Source: Aurelia coerulea
Lineage: Eukaryota > Cnidaria > Scyphozoa > Semaeostomeae > Ulmaridae
Reading direction: 5' to 3'
Length of the DNA stretch: 64,000 nt
Assembly (NCBI GenBank): GCA_039566865.1
Contig: CM076943.1
Span: forward strand, 47,266,124-47,330,123
Made by a program: the position numbers and the translations under genes. Shown here in pieces: positions 21,162 through 33,359 of this stretch; position 1 is the first letter of the stretch; each line of letters starts with the position of its first letter. The notes beneath the pieces are model-generated. The model had not been told where the DNA came from, did no database searches, and saw only the letters and a program-made list of their open reading frames with translations.

Positions 21162-22365
21162 AGCCTTACTTTTTAGTGAGAAATTAGCTCTTTCGAATAG
21201 AGCTGATTTTGATAAAAATAGGTTAGTACATAGCCTTACTTTTTAGTGAGAAATGAACACTTTCGAATAGAGTCAATTTCGAGATCAAAGGTTAGTCCAT
21301 AGCCTTACTTTTTGGTGAGAAATTAGTTCTTTCGAATAGAGTTGATTTTGAGAAAAAAGGTTAGTACATAGCCCTACTTTTTAGTGAGAAATGAACACTT
21401 TCGAAGAGAGTCAATTTTGACGAAAAGATGAACCTAAAGCCTAGACTTGCTCCAAGTCTATTCAGTGGACTATCAGCATTCTCAGCAGCTTACGCCCCCG
21501 CAGGAGTAATTGTATTATGCTGATAGTCCACTGAATAGACTTGGAGAAAGTCTACCTGAAGCCTTACCTTTTCATGAGAAATAGGCACTTTTGAAAACAG
21601 TCAATTTTGACAACAAAGTTTGCCCATAGCCTTTCTTTCTGTTGAGCAATAAGCACTTTCGAAAAGAGTCGACTTTTACAACAAAGGTAAGCCTACTGCC
21701 CTACTTTATACTACCGTAATGAAAAAGAAGCACTTATGAAAAGCAATTTTTGACAAAAGGGGTAAGCCTATAGCCTTGCTCTTTAGCGAAACATGCGCAC
21801 TTTCGAAAAGAATCTATACTGACCGAAAGGGTGAGCTATGGCCTCACTTTTTGGTGAAAAATTAAGCACTTCGAAAAAGTCAACTTTGGGTTGAAAGGTA
21901 CACCTCTAGCCTTACATTTTGGTGAACAAATAAGCACTTTTGAAATTAGTCGATTATTTTGCATGAAGAGTAAGCCTATAGCCTTATTGCATGACGAAAA
22001 TTAAGCGCATTCAAAAAGATTTTTGGATGCATTTTTGGAAAAGAGTATCGAAGCATTTTTAGAAAAGAGTATATTTTGACAAAAAAAGGTAATCCTGTAG
22101 CCTTGCTTTTTAATGAAAAACGAGCACTTTCGGAAGGAGTCGGTTTTTGTAAACAAGCTTACCTTTGGTGAAGGAATGAGCACTTTTGAAATGAGTGAAT
22201 TTTAGCCAAAAGGTAAGCTTATGTCCTTATCTCTTAGGGAAAATAAGTACTTTCGAAAAGACTCAACTTTGACACTAAAGCTAAGCCCATAGTCTTACTT
22301 TTTGGTGAAAAAATGAGCACTTTTGAAATGGGTTGGTTTTGACCAAAAAGTAAGCATGTTGCTAG
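21090..22365. repeat. Degenerate tandem array, about 69-bp unit, about 16 units
   Basis: Units start near 21162, 21231, 21300 and 21369 at exactly 69-bp steps and share ATAGCCTTACTTTTTRGTGA and GCACTTTCGAAWAGAGTC. Steps become irregular to the right. A palindromic element interrupts it at 21442-21554. It abuts the LINE tail on the left, whose frame covers the first unit. Confidence 0.85.
21442..21554. mobile_element. 113-bp palindromic TAGACTTG element in the tandem array
   Basis: The arms share TAGACTTGCTCCAAGTCTAT-type ends plus CAGTGGACTATCAGCA inverted. Flanks CCTAAAGCC (21433-21441) and CCTGAAGCC (21555-21563) match at 8 of 9. Same family as 2569-2635. Confidence 0.8.
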
Positions 22366-22821
22366 GCTGATTACAATTTCGTAGTTGTCGCTATTGTGGC
22401 TATTGATAGACTCGTCGCCGTGCGCTTGTAGAATCGGAATAGCTCCGTACTGTGGCGTTGGAGCTTCTATCATTATTGTGTACATTCGAACAGACCACAA
22501 ATCCACAAAATGTTTCAAGATATCGTTCGATTCGGATTCTTTTTCAAAATAGCTACAAGATCTATTGGGCCTAAATCACCTGCTACTTTTTTCTCACGAC
22601 CACCGGTCTAAAATGCCACAAAAAGCAGTTTCCTAGAACTACTATACTATAAAACTTGCTGTCGAACGTATAAGAATGTTCATTCGTGCCATAAATGCAA
22701 AAACCGCCTTCCTCTAGGCCATATTCTGATCAGCAAATGACAGCGATGAAAAGCTGTCGCCGATTGACACTTTGTCCGGTTTTGTAGCTCTAGGGAAATG
22801 AGGCCCTCAGCGGAGCGACAG

Positions 22822-22930
22822 CAACAACGACAATTCAACTCAAAGGGATGAGCGTATCACTGGAGTAACCTCGCTACATAAAGGACCCTCTAGTTACTCT
22901 CATCTAATTGAGTTGAATTGTTGTTGTTGT
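22822..22930. mobile_element. Small foldback element
   Basis: CAACAACGACAATTCAACTC and GAGTTGAATTGTTGTTG are inverted; the inner GAGTAAC pairs with GTTACTC. Confidence 0.6.
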
Positions 22931-23229
22931 TTTGTTGTCACCCCACTGTTGACCGAAGTGCCAAGTCAAAGAGCTCAGGGAAACGAGAGAATCCAGGTAA
23001 TAGAATTATCACTTGAGATGTCAGTCAACAGCAGCAGGTTTTATTTCCTACAGAATCTGGTCATGTTGAGTTGCAGCCACGAAGCAAAGACACCACACAT
23101 GTTCTCGGAGCAAACCCCTGCCTGGATAAAAGATCACATTTATTTCAACGATAATTGAAAACTAGCTTTCAGCGGACATTTTTCTTTTTGAAAGGCAAAT
23201 GTATCTTTGTAAGCTTCTTTGACCACCTA

Positions 23230-23973
23230 CCGGGTTTCTCAAAATGTATACGGATTTGGTTGACTCCAGCGCTGTGAATTTAGCTTCAATCAAAGTTTAA
23301 TCACTCTGAAAATGTTCCTCGGTATTTAACTTGAGCATAGATATCTCGTTTGTTGGCATTGGTACTTTGAGAGCAGACATATTATTCTGGAAAGCTCAAA
23401 TTTACCTCTTCTTGCACACCAGAGTTTTTGCATTTTGGCCTAAGCAATTTCTTTAAAGGGAGTACAAAGACCAGCATGCTGTGCGCGAAATCAAGGACTT
23501 GATCTGCACAGCTTCCAGAATAACTGACTGTACGAAATTCACAAAAACAAAAACAAACGATGGCAAAGGCTGCTGGTCTTTGTACTCCCTTTAAGGCACA
23601 GCGTATACATCAACGACAGCCTTTATAGAATTTGAACAACGTTAGATCTTGTGTTATTTTGTTTTCCAGAAGTCACCCGCAAGTCATCCATTGGAAAGTT
23701 TCTTAATTTTTGATTAATTTCAGTTCTTAATTTCGATGTGCTTCATGAATTTTACTTAGGCCAAAAGGCCAAAGCTCTGGTTTGCAAGTGGACGCAAATG
23801 TGAGCTTTCAAGATTGATATTTCTGCTCTCAAAGCACCAATACCAACAAACGAGGTATCTATGTTTAAGTTAACTATCGAGGAACAATCTGCGAGGGATT
23901 AGCCATTGATTAAAGCTACATTCACATTGCTGGAATCAACCAAATCTGTATACATGGGTATTGGGACACCCGG
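23230..23973. mobile_element. TA-flanked foldback element with nested TTAA element
   Basis: Outer arms read CCGGGTTTCTCAAAATG and CCGGGTGTCCCAATACC, then share TGTATACRGATTTGGTTGA and further inner blocks (AACAAACGAGGTA and complement). TA flanks both ends. A 134-bp element (23457-23590) sits in the middle. Confidence 0.8.
23457..23590. mobile_element. Small TTAA-flanked element
   Basis: Inverted ends AGGGAGTACAAAGACCAGCA and complement, with TTAA directly outside each (23453-23456, 23591-23594). TTAA targets suggest a piggyBac- or Kolobok-type MITE. Confidence 0.8.
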
Positions 23974-24123
23974 TAGAAGAGACGATTCTCATCAATCTTC
24001 AAAAGATTTGATATCACTGAAACAACCACGTTGTGATGTCTCTCTAATGATCTGTAAATCTTGGCAAAAAATCTATTCTCACATTGGGTACAAATATCAT
24101 CTTGGATTTCACATCAATATTTT

Positions 24124-24766
24124 GCATAACGGAATAACCAGACCCAGGACCACTAGGACCGGACCATAACGGACCAGACCCTAGGGGAATGCCCTACCCT
24201 CGCTTTGACGTTGGATTAGCCTGCGTGCAGACCCGAATATCCTGATAGGAAGTCTGTCACCGAATGGAGGGGAATTTCACTAAAAAAAATCTCGTACACG
24301 AAGTCCTTCTGTTCTGAAAAAATCTCGTACACTTTTGCAAATGAGTTACCCTCGAATTCACATATGTTCTGCGACACACTCAGGCGAGTGTGCTAAATTA
24401 ACGTGGCTGGCATCGCATCACGACGTCATTGCAACAACTTGAATCACCAAGAGGCAGAGAGGTAAAATATTTAGGCCATGTAGTTAATTGCTTAGTCTTA
24501 GGGCCAGTGGGCAATGGCTTGAGGCTGGATCAAAGTTTGCCTGCTGATTAGACGATTTAATATACCATGCATTATTGCGTTTGTTGTGGCATCCAGAAGG
24601 TAGAATTTACTCACAGCAGTGACTGTCTTATCTTACTTTGGAGCGAAACATCTGTCTTGGCCGCTATTGCAAACAAACGCTGGAAGGAAAGTAATGGGTA
24701 TTCCCCTAAGGTCTGGTCCGTTAGGGTCCGGTCCTACTGGTCCTGGGTCTGGTTATTCCGTTATGC
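24124..24766. mobile_element. Foldback element with GACC/GGTCC-rich arms
   Basis: GCATAACGGAATAACCAGAC and complement form about 70-bp arms that contain repeated GGACC words (CAGGACCACTAGGACC and similar). The interior is unique, with no motif. Confidence 0.75.
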
Positions 24767-24825
24767 CTCAATCTTTTTGATTACAAAGTACTTTGTAATC
24801 TAAGAGGGGGCGGCTCCAGGTCAGT

Positions 24826-24860
<35 letters not shown>
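24826..24860. repeat. (GAAA)n microsatellite
   Basis: About eight perfect units of GAAA. Confidence 0.9.
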
Positions 24861-27530
24861 TCCGTCACGCTCGTTAAAGCAATTGATTAACGTTTTATCT
24901 CTGCTAATTGGCACTGAAATAAAGAAAGCGCACATAAAGCGCATACAAGACAGAAGTTTCCCGCGATCCTATAGCAACATTTGACGTCGGCTTATTTCAT
25001 GTTAGACAGATTTGACACCATAAGATGGATAAATCACCACGATGTTTACCCTGGCACAACAACAAATTTACCCAGAATTGGCACGTTCTTGACTTCATTA
25101 GCAGCTTAATTATGTTGAAACAATCGTTTTCTAGAACGAACGCATCATTAGCCACTTATTGATAGTATTCATTATGCAAATAAGTCAAGTTTAGAGGATG
25201 ATGTAACCGGCGGCCTGCACAGAGGCTAGCATTCGCAGCATCACCGAAGGTAGAAGGACCCCCCTCCTACACAGCTACAGATGCAAACGTCGCAGGTGAA
25301 GTTGAGAGGAAAGGTGCAGAATTACAGCAAACAATGGCGCATTGACTGGGGGAAGGCACGTGGTCACACTGAACCAAAAGATCTCCATGCATATGATTCT
25401 GCACAGAGGTTATCTTCGTGACTGCTTGCCTCAAATTAGAAGCCCGCGAATAGAAACATTCTGCAGGGTTCCGCATAAGCAATTTTGCGTTATCGTAAAT
25501 CTCACATGACATCTAATTTGAGACAGATGCACCAATAGTTTCATGCACGAACTAAGCAAACTGGGGGTAATGACTTTTGATTTTTTGCGTATCATCCTCG
25601 TTTGACATAAAGATCAAAATATTGCTTTCAAACGATTCCTGTCCTTATACAAGGCGCTTGATTTTCTATTGAAGGCAACTTTAGCAGCAACACTCATCTC
25701 TCTGACTGTAGCAGCATCAATGATCATTTGGGCTTATGGAGAAATCAATATTCAGTTTTCTTATGCTTGCTTAGCTCAGGTCGTACTTTGTAATCATCCA
25801 AAAGGATCTTATGTTTCTGTCAGCGGTGTGAGTTTCATCTTTAACCTATACCTAACCACAAGTCAGAAGTGGATTTCGACAGATTCAAAGTTCGTTTGGC
25901 AATGAAATATCATGTTTGTTTTTCAGATTAACAACCCGTCTTGATAATGAATTGCCTTTAGAATTGCGAAAGTTTGATCTTGTGTCTAAATCTCTGCTTT
26001 CAAATTGAACAAAATCAAACGTTCTCGGTGTTGTAAGAAGAGAAAGGGCAACACAGTATGTAAAGAGCAGGACCGTCGAGAAGGGGGGTTGGAGGGGGAA
26101 AAGGGGCCGGGGCCCGGACCTCGAAAGGGCCCGTAAAAACATCGTTTGACAAAAATTAGTTATTGCTGTAAAATATCTTTACAGCAAATTTTATGGCCAT
26201 CTACCTGCCTTAAAGCATAGACATAAGAAAATAGGTTTCTCATGTGGCTATTTTTAAAAGTTTTGGAACGTCTAAACAATTTTTTCTAAACTAGCTTTCT
26301 TAAAAAGAGCGTTTCCCTCATTCTCCGAGAGTCTGAAGGGCGTGGTCCCGGTCCCAAAGCCCCCCTTTAGGCCCAATCCAAAGAATCGGTCCAGGGCCCG
26401 AGCTGGCTCTCGACGGCTCTGGTAAAGAGCATTATATATAGTCGAGCTGCATCCATAAGTCATAGATATTTCATAATTGCATGTCCATTTTGCAAGTCTT
26501 TTCCTAGTAAAGTTGAAATTGTATCTTCAAATCAGCGACTTGTGCCCAGTGACGTCATCACGCGCAAAGATCTGGGAGCGAGTGATGACATCACTACGCA
26601 CAAGTTGCTTACGTAATATTGCAAGGAAAAAATGCAAAATGGTTGCATAAAATACGTTAAACCATCCATAACAGTAGAACCTTTCATTATATCATCAATT
26701 ATACCAACTCTGGAATTGTCTTTTAAAGTAATTCAACGGAGTTCAAAGCAATTTAGCTAGGGGGACTGGGTCAGATTAAATATAATTTATTGTATTTTAC
26801 GTTCTTGATCGATGAAAAGAACATAGTGGCTCCTGCCGTTCTTTTGCGCTATGTTTAGAACATGTCACTATATCTTCGTTCATTTTTAACACGATTTAAA
26901 CAATTTTGTGTGGTTCTCTTACAAAGTCCGCTGCAATTTCAGAACTCCTTTCAATTATAAAAAATCTGATAAATTTGACATGAATCTTGAAATTAGAAAT
27001 TGTTTTAATTATATTCTCAGTATCTGTTCCATAATATCTTTGGTTCCATAAGTCATAAAAGTCATCGATATTCATAATTACAAAACTCGACAGTTTCAAA
27101 GCAATTTTGTACAGTTCTCTTACAAAGTCCTCTACAAGTTTAGAACTCTCTCATCAGTTTCACAAATTCTTATCAATCTTAAATCTTGAAACTAGAAATC
27201 GTTTTAATTAGATTGTAAGTATCTTTACCATGATTCATAACAGTCGTCTAGCCCATCAATAGCCGATAAGAAGCTTTGAGTCATAATTTCACTTGGGTTT
27301 TTAATTATAAATGAACAGTCATTTTGACAATAATGAAAAACGATTTGCTGTTAGGGAATAGACTTTCGGCAGGAATCCTCTTCTTCGCTACAGGAAGAAC
27401 CCTTCTGCCAAGACCGGTCCGCTCCTCATGTGAATCTTTGAAAATGTGCTGTATGTGATATCGGCTATATGTACTAAAATAGCAATGAATGGTAAATGCT
27501 AAATGATTTGATGAATACTTCCAAACTGCA
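24861..27530. other. Gene-free stretch, no recognised element
   Basis: Contains a GC-rich block near 26085-26130 and a hydrophobic open stretch at 25669-25830 followed by a GTGAGT-like donor, too weak to call an exon. A Cys-containing open stretch lies on the minus strand at 25267-25512. Confidence 0.4.
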
Positions 27531-28701
27531 TACACGTACTTTGTTTTATAAGAAACTAAGAGTTTGGGCCAGTACTGAAAGTTTCTTAAAATTATCAGAT
27601 TTTGAGTACTCAGAGTTTCATAGTTATGTTTATATGCACTAACAGTTAATCTTTCTTGAAGCTATCTGTGTCGGCCTCCTCAGCCTCCTGTGCTTCGAAT
27701 TGAAAGGACTGCTCAGTCTAAACATTTTACCGACCAGATGGTGTAGGAATGCTCGCAGCTATAGCCGCTCGGCCACTGACCGCAAATATGGTGACCCGCG
27801 GACTATCTGAGGTGACCCGCCGATTACATGACCTGCTGACCTGTGGATTACAGTTGTCGCATTTCAAAACAAGGTTTTTAGAGCCTTTTCAGTGTTTAGA
27901 CATTACTCAAGCACTTTACGAGTAATATGATACAGGAAATAAGTGAAACTAAAATAAAAATATATCAAGGATTTCCTTTATCAAAATAAATAGTTTCTTA
28001 ACTCATATTTTAAAAGTACTAGAGTTTCTTAATTTTTTGGCGATCTGAGAGTTGAGTTTCTTATACTGGGTGCGTCAAAATAGACTATGCACGTTTGGCA
28101 GGCCACAATAAATCGTATACTGAACCGATTTTGAAGATTTATGACTTAATTGCTAGCAGAAAGCCTGAATTAGATTCTAGGACATTTTGCAAATTTTTCC
28201 GTTATCAGTTTTTAGAGCCAGAAGCGAGTTTCTTAAAATGTTCGTTTTCGAAAAAATTGAAAACGATCAAAAAACGTCGATCAAATTTTGAAAGATTCAA
28301 CATGAATGAACAAAGAGAAAACGTTTTCAGGGGGATTTGGGGGTTTAATACGAATTCTCGTACAGCAGATTACAATTGGTCGATTTTTAAATCCCAAATC
28401 ACTACGAACAAGTTCTCTCTTTGTCCATTCATGTCGATTCTTTGGAAAACTTGATCGATGTTTTTTTATCGTTTTCAGTCTTTTTCGAAAACTAAAATTT
28501 TAGAAAACTCCCTTCTAGCTCTAAAAGCTGAAAAGGAAAAAAATTGCAAAACATCCCAGTATCTAATTCAGGCTCTCTGCTAACGATTAAGTTATAAATC
28601 TTCAAAATCGGTCCAGTGTACAATTTAATGTGGCCTGCCAAACGTGCATAGTTTATTTTGGCGCACCCGGTAGGCAGTTTCTTATAAAAAAAATACGTGT
28701 A
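27531..28701. mobile_element. TACACGTA-family element, split copy
   Basis: Inverted ends TACACGTACTTTGTTTTATA and TATAAAAAAAATACGTGTA. The body shares long blocks with 29143-29520 (GTTTGGGCCAGTACTGAAAG, GGCGATCTGAGAGTTGAG). The insert at 28066-28670 accounts for the extra length. Confidence 0.75.
28066..28670. mobile_element. TA-flanked CTGGGTGCGTCA foldback element with long arms
   Basis: Ends CTGGGTGCGTCAAAATAGAC and complement (TTTTGGCGCACCCGG) continue as inverted arms of more than 130 bp each, including CACGTTTGGCAGGCCACA. TA lies on both sides. It splits the repeat 27531-28701; the related repeat at 29143-29520 shows the empty site TTCTTATGGGCAG. The 119-codon ORF here is a shadow of the arms. 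Confidence 0.87.
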
Positions 28702-29142
28702 TCATTGGAAAGAAAAAAGATTGTATTTTCAGATGGTATACATTACATTTGCTAAAATCTTATCATGTTTTTAAGGTTCTCAATTAAAGTTGGGTTGTGT
28801 TTTTTCTGAGACATCCTGTGTGCTAAGAAAAATGCTTGAGCGATAGACTGATAGAATTTGATTATGACAACTTTAGGGCTAAACTGCTAGCAGATTTCAT
28901 CAAGGATTTACGCTTGCTTAGAAGGATTTTGAGACGAAAATTGCCTTTCAATAGAATCGCTGGGAATCTGAGATGCACAAGACTGATTTTGGCAAAGTAA
29001 ACTTTCTTATCTACGTTCATATGTTAGGTACACAGGTATTATCAATCTAAATGAATCTAAAAAGGTATTCGAGAGCAACAGAATTGCTAACGTCTACAAT
29101 TTTTTTGACTCGCCTGGTACAGTCTTGTTGGCAAGACATAGA

Positions 29143-29520
29143 TACATGTATTTCTTACAAGAAACTAAAGATTTGGGCCAGTACTGAAAGTTTCTTAAAA
29201 TTATCAGATTTCGATTACTCAGAGTTTCTTACAAGTTTCTTAGAGGTTCCATAACAATCTCCATGTTCACTACATGTGCCCTCGTGAACATTTCAAAACA
29301 AGGTTTTTTAAGCCTTTCCAATGGTTAGACATTACTCAACTACCTAACGAGTAACATGATATACGAATTGTAAAAATAAATTTAAAATGTGTTAAGGATT
29401 TCCTTTATCAAAATGAATAGTTTCTTAACTTACATTTTCCCAGTACTAGAGTTTCTTAATTTTTTGGCGATCTGAGAGTTGAGTTTCTTATGGGCAGTTT
29501 CTTTAAATAAAATGCGTGTA
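29143..29520. mobile_element. TACACGTA-family element, unsplit copy
   Basis: It begins TACATGTATTTCTTACAAG and ends AAATAAAATGCGTGTA and aligns along its length with 27531-28701. A partial third copy ends at 42513 and a left-end relic begins near 60624. Confidence 0.72.
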
Positions 29521-32229
29521 CCAATGACTTTTTAACGGATCAGCTTTTCGTCAATCTATGCAATTTTATCATTCATGCAAGATCTTACAGTAATTCTGAA
29601 AAAGGGACAGATGACTTATTTAAGTACTCTGTCTCTAGATTCTGGTTGACAGCTTTGAAGGCCCAAAATCGGCTACTTGACTGGAGGATGATTCAACGTT
29701 CTGGTGGTTTCAGTAACAAAGCAATGGCGAAGAAGGTTTAAGACAACTATGCGCTGTTTCATATAATATCTTGGAGTTGTTATCTCGACTTTATTAAATT
29801 TTCAAATTTAAACAAATGCAAGCCGTCTGAAATTCTTAGGCTATCTATTTTTGTCCGCCTACCTGGAGACTGTTTTAATAAAATTTCTTCAAGAAAATGA
29901 GCCGATTCGATTCGATCATTTCTTGCAAAAACCACACATTAAATTCTAAATTGGATTCATGGTTCTTTGACGTAAAGATAGTGGGTATCAGGGACCACGC
30001 AGCGGTTTCAAAAAGTAGAGGTGCTGAACGGCGAGCGAAGCGAGCTAAAATGGGGGTCTGGGGGCTCGCTCCCGGAAAATTGTTGAGACCATGCCCTTTG
30101 GAACGTCGGAAAACGCCCTTTCCAATAAAAGACTTGACTATTTACGTCCATATTTATACAGTGAGTTTGGTTCAAAAAGATTTCAATTACTATGAAAAGA
30201 GACATATCGTTACATATTCTCGGGTATAAGTCCGAGAAGAACGAGTAGCTGAGAAGGAGAAAAGATCCAAAACGTGAGGTATCGAGGAGGATGTCTTTAC
30301 AATGCTGTTTCGAGGCGCATGTAAATTTAGACCTCATTTACACCCACTAAATAGAACTCAAGGGGAGGGGGGTAGTTGACACACTTTAGTACAAGGATCT
30401 GCCCCTGAGTGAGTTTTGATTTGAAAGGTTGAGTCTTGAAAACAAAGGATTTGGCTCAGTCCAAAGGACAAAGCGATTTACGTCTCTAAAGAATACATTT
30501 CCCACCTCTGTGCAATCGATCAAACCAAAATGAACAGAGGGCAAAACATTAAGGTCGGGCGGCTGTGCTGAAAATGTGAAATCTACCCCATTTTGGATGC
30601 TGAAATCTATTTGTCTTGACCAGTCCTGCCTCTTTTGGTTTACAAAATTCCTCCTTGCTCATGGGACTGCAATTGAATGAACTTCAAGAAATTAACGAAA
30701 GACAAAACAAAGATCGCAATGCAGCCGATTGCCAAAAGAGCCTTTAACTGCAATGCAGAAGCAATGCTTTTAACAACCGCGCCAAATCGTTGCAAGCAGA
30801 CAGAGACGTAGGAACCGGGGGGGGGGGGCACTTGGGGCATGTATCCCCACCCCAAGATTTTGCAATAAACAAAGAAGTGCCCTTTTAATTTCCAGGTGAA
30901 AAAGTGCCCTTGAAGTGTCGTGCCCCCTCAAGTTGGAGATGCTTCCTACATCCCTGCAAGCAGACAGCAAATTAATCGGGGCATTTACCGCATTTTTTTT
31001 GCTCGATTGCTACCAAACTTTAGCCCTATAGAGGTGTTGGGCTATCTAACACGTCTTGTTTGGGTTGTTGCCCCCCCCCCTACCTACCTAACTCTTGACT
31101 TGCAACAGATAGAGCAACAAGATTTGGTGTACTAATAGCCCCAGGCATGTACTTTATGAGAATCTAAATATCAACCTAAAATTAGCCGTCATTATTGCAT
31201 GCATCAGAAATTTTATATGTACGATCAAGTGGCCAAATAGGCCAAAATCAGTAAAAAAGCAATAAAATTTGAATCGGAGCACCATTTCCATCCAAACATG
31301 AGAATTATGATAAATTACATCAAATAACGCTACCCAGCAAAAGATATTTGCAAAATATTGCAATCTTGCTATTTTTCTCACGAAAATTAATATTTGAGAA
31401 TTAGCGATGTCGACAGAGTCAGCCCCCGAAAACTTTTCCCTCTCCCTCATTTGTCAAAGTATTTTTATGAAACTTATTGAGTCGTTGCACAATGAGTATT
31501 AGCAAAAAGTCAGAGAATTTCCGGGCCATAGTTGTATTCCTGGCAGAGTTATAACGAAAAGCCTACTAGAAGAGGCAAATCCCCCCCCCCCCCAACTAAT
31601 ATAGGCTTAATCGATCGAGCATGTACTGAGCATGACTTGATGCTTGATAACGATTTCGTCTAAATTCTACTGCCAGAGGGTGTCGGGATTTTGCCAGACT
31701 TATGTTAACTGCTGGGACCACAAAAATGAAGTTATCAATGTATCCTGGATCTTACACAAGATATCCAAATTACTTTAAACGTGTCTTTGCTTTGAGAATT
31801 ATAACTGTTTCATATGGAAAAGATATCGCTTATGAATAGCGTTTTGTTCCAAGTTTTTCGTTGAACAGTGACAAGAAGTTAGCGTAAGTGTATTTGGATT
31901 AAGAGATCTCTTAGATTATCTGCGAAGCTTAGGATAAAGTTTAAGTCGGATTGGCGTTCTTTGATCCAGGTGCAGCAATTCATCAATTTTCCTTCAAGTA
32001 GATTGTTATAATTTCTGTGGACGTTGTAAGCACCAATAAACGAATGCTGCCGAATTTTTGGTAGACATTTACACCAAATCACTGATACGAGGTATTAAGT
32101 GGCATAAATATGATTTATTTCTGCAAGTTATCTCTGCTGTTGTTTACATCACAAGTTTGATATGTTACGAAAAGAGACAGAATCTAGGAACTAGTTTAGA
32201 GCGCGGCACTGTTCAAAAACCTTAGGCCG
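29521..32229. other. Gene-free stretch with G or C homopolymer runs
   Basis: Runs of 9-13 G or C occur near 30818, 31071 and 31580. Apart from the GC-rich fragment at 29985-30125 nothing was recognised. Confidence 0.45.
29985..30125. repeat. GC-rich GCGAGCGAAGCGAGC stretch, probable repeat fragment
   Basis: GGCGAGCGAAGCGAGC, then GGGGGTCTGGGGGCTCGCTCCC, stands out from AT-rich surroundings and resembles conserved non-coding ends of invertebrate transposons. No partner was found in the window. Confidence 0.4.
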
Positions 32230-32912
32230 TTACGAACGTGAGTAAGCAAGAATCGCTGCCGAGGCAAAAGTGCAGAGATACTGTCCGCTTGTTTGGATGT
32301 TCTATGATAGAGCTTTGAATCATAGAATAAATCATATTCAAGAAAGGGCATTACGCATTGCATAAAAAGATTACGAGAATGATTTCGGTTTTCTCCTGGA
32401 GCAATCTAAATCGGTGCCAATCCATGTAAGAAACCTACAGTTGCTCATGACTGAAATTAATAAAACAAAAGGCGGTCTGAATCCACCATTCATGAAGGAT
32501 ATTTTCATGCAACGCAATATTAGGTATTGTCTAAGGCATGGTGATGATGCTCAACTGCCAAAAGTACGAACTACGTCCTTTGGAGTTGAGTCCATTACTT
32601 ACCTTGGAAATAAACTGTGGCAGCATTTACCGCAAGAAATAAAGCAATCTAACAGCCTTCCTATGTTCAAAAAGCGAATTAGATGCTGGAATGGTGGAAA
32701 ATGCAACTGTAGGCTTTGCAAAGTATATATCCCGCAAGTTGGGTTTCTAACATGATGGATTTTAACTCTGATTTGTCATGTAATATATATTAATAGTTTT
32801 ATTGTAAATTATGTATATTGTAAATAGTAGGCCTTAATTAGCTGTAATTTAGCTATTCATTATTTTAGCCTACTTTAAATAGATGTTTAATAATAACAAT
32901 AATAATAATACT
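32230..32912 (+). pseudogene. LINE 3' fragment (RT C-terminal third) with (AAT)n-like tail
   Basis: From about 32270 the frame reads YCPLVWMFYDRALNHRINH, then ERALRIA, a premature TAA, and KDYENDFGFLLEQ; it stays open from 32370 to 32755 with IHVRNLQLLMTEI, GNKLWQHLPQEIKQ and a Cys-rich end CNCRLCKVYIP. A 3' UTR and a TAATAATAACAATAATAAT tail follow. The stop in a conserved position marks it as dead. Confidence 0.82.
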
Positions 32913-33047
32913 CATGAAATGAAGACGAGCAAGGTAACGAACTACATTCATTCATTTAGTAACATTTAGGCCAGGTATTGTGGTCACGATCGACAGAAAT
33001 CGTGTCCACAATACCCATGGTTTAAGGCCCAAGGAAGAAAATATTAA

Positions 33048-33358
33048 AGGGGCTCCGTCGTCAAACAGTAAACAAATCCGTAAACTCGCACGTGTGGCCA
33101 ATTATCCATTGCTCATCTATTGTTCTCTGCAGTTTGTTTGGTGGCTTTACCCAAGCCACCAAAAAGCGACCGTTAACAATCCACTTATATCCGAGCAATC
33201 GTAGATATGAAAGTTTCGTTTGTTCCTTAGTGAAGTACAATGATTAATGCCCAAACAGCAACTTTCATTTTGAAAAAAATACGAAAATCCTGAGTGATAT
33301 CACCTTTCAAAAAACTGCAAAAATCATAGTTTTGTTTACATTTTGACGACGGAGCCCC
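33048..33358. mobile_element. TTAA-type GGGGCTCCGTCG element, both ends present
   Basis: AGGGGCTCCGTCGTCAAA on the left and TTTGACGACGGAGCCCC-like on the right; TTAA precedes it, but the right flank is TTTA or TTAG. Related to 9137 and 48635. Confidence 0.8.
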
Positions 33359-33359
33359 T

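Noticed and set aside
25267..25512. Cys-containing open stretch on the minus strand (QCAIVCC)
   Set aside because: Vague resemblance to a PAN/apple segment, but cysteine spacing does not fit convincingly.
25669..25905. Open stretch with a hydrophobic segment and a GTGAGT-like donor
   Set aside because: Starts at a non-ATG codon, no clear acceptor partner exon or domain; too weak to call.
28095..28454. 119-codon ORF
   Set aside because: Lies inside the long inverted arms of the foldback 28066-28670 and has no motif.
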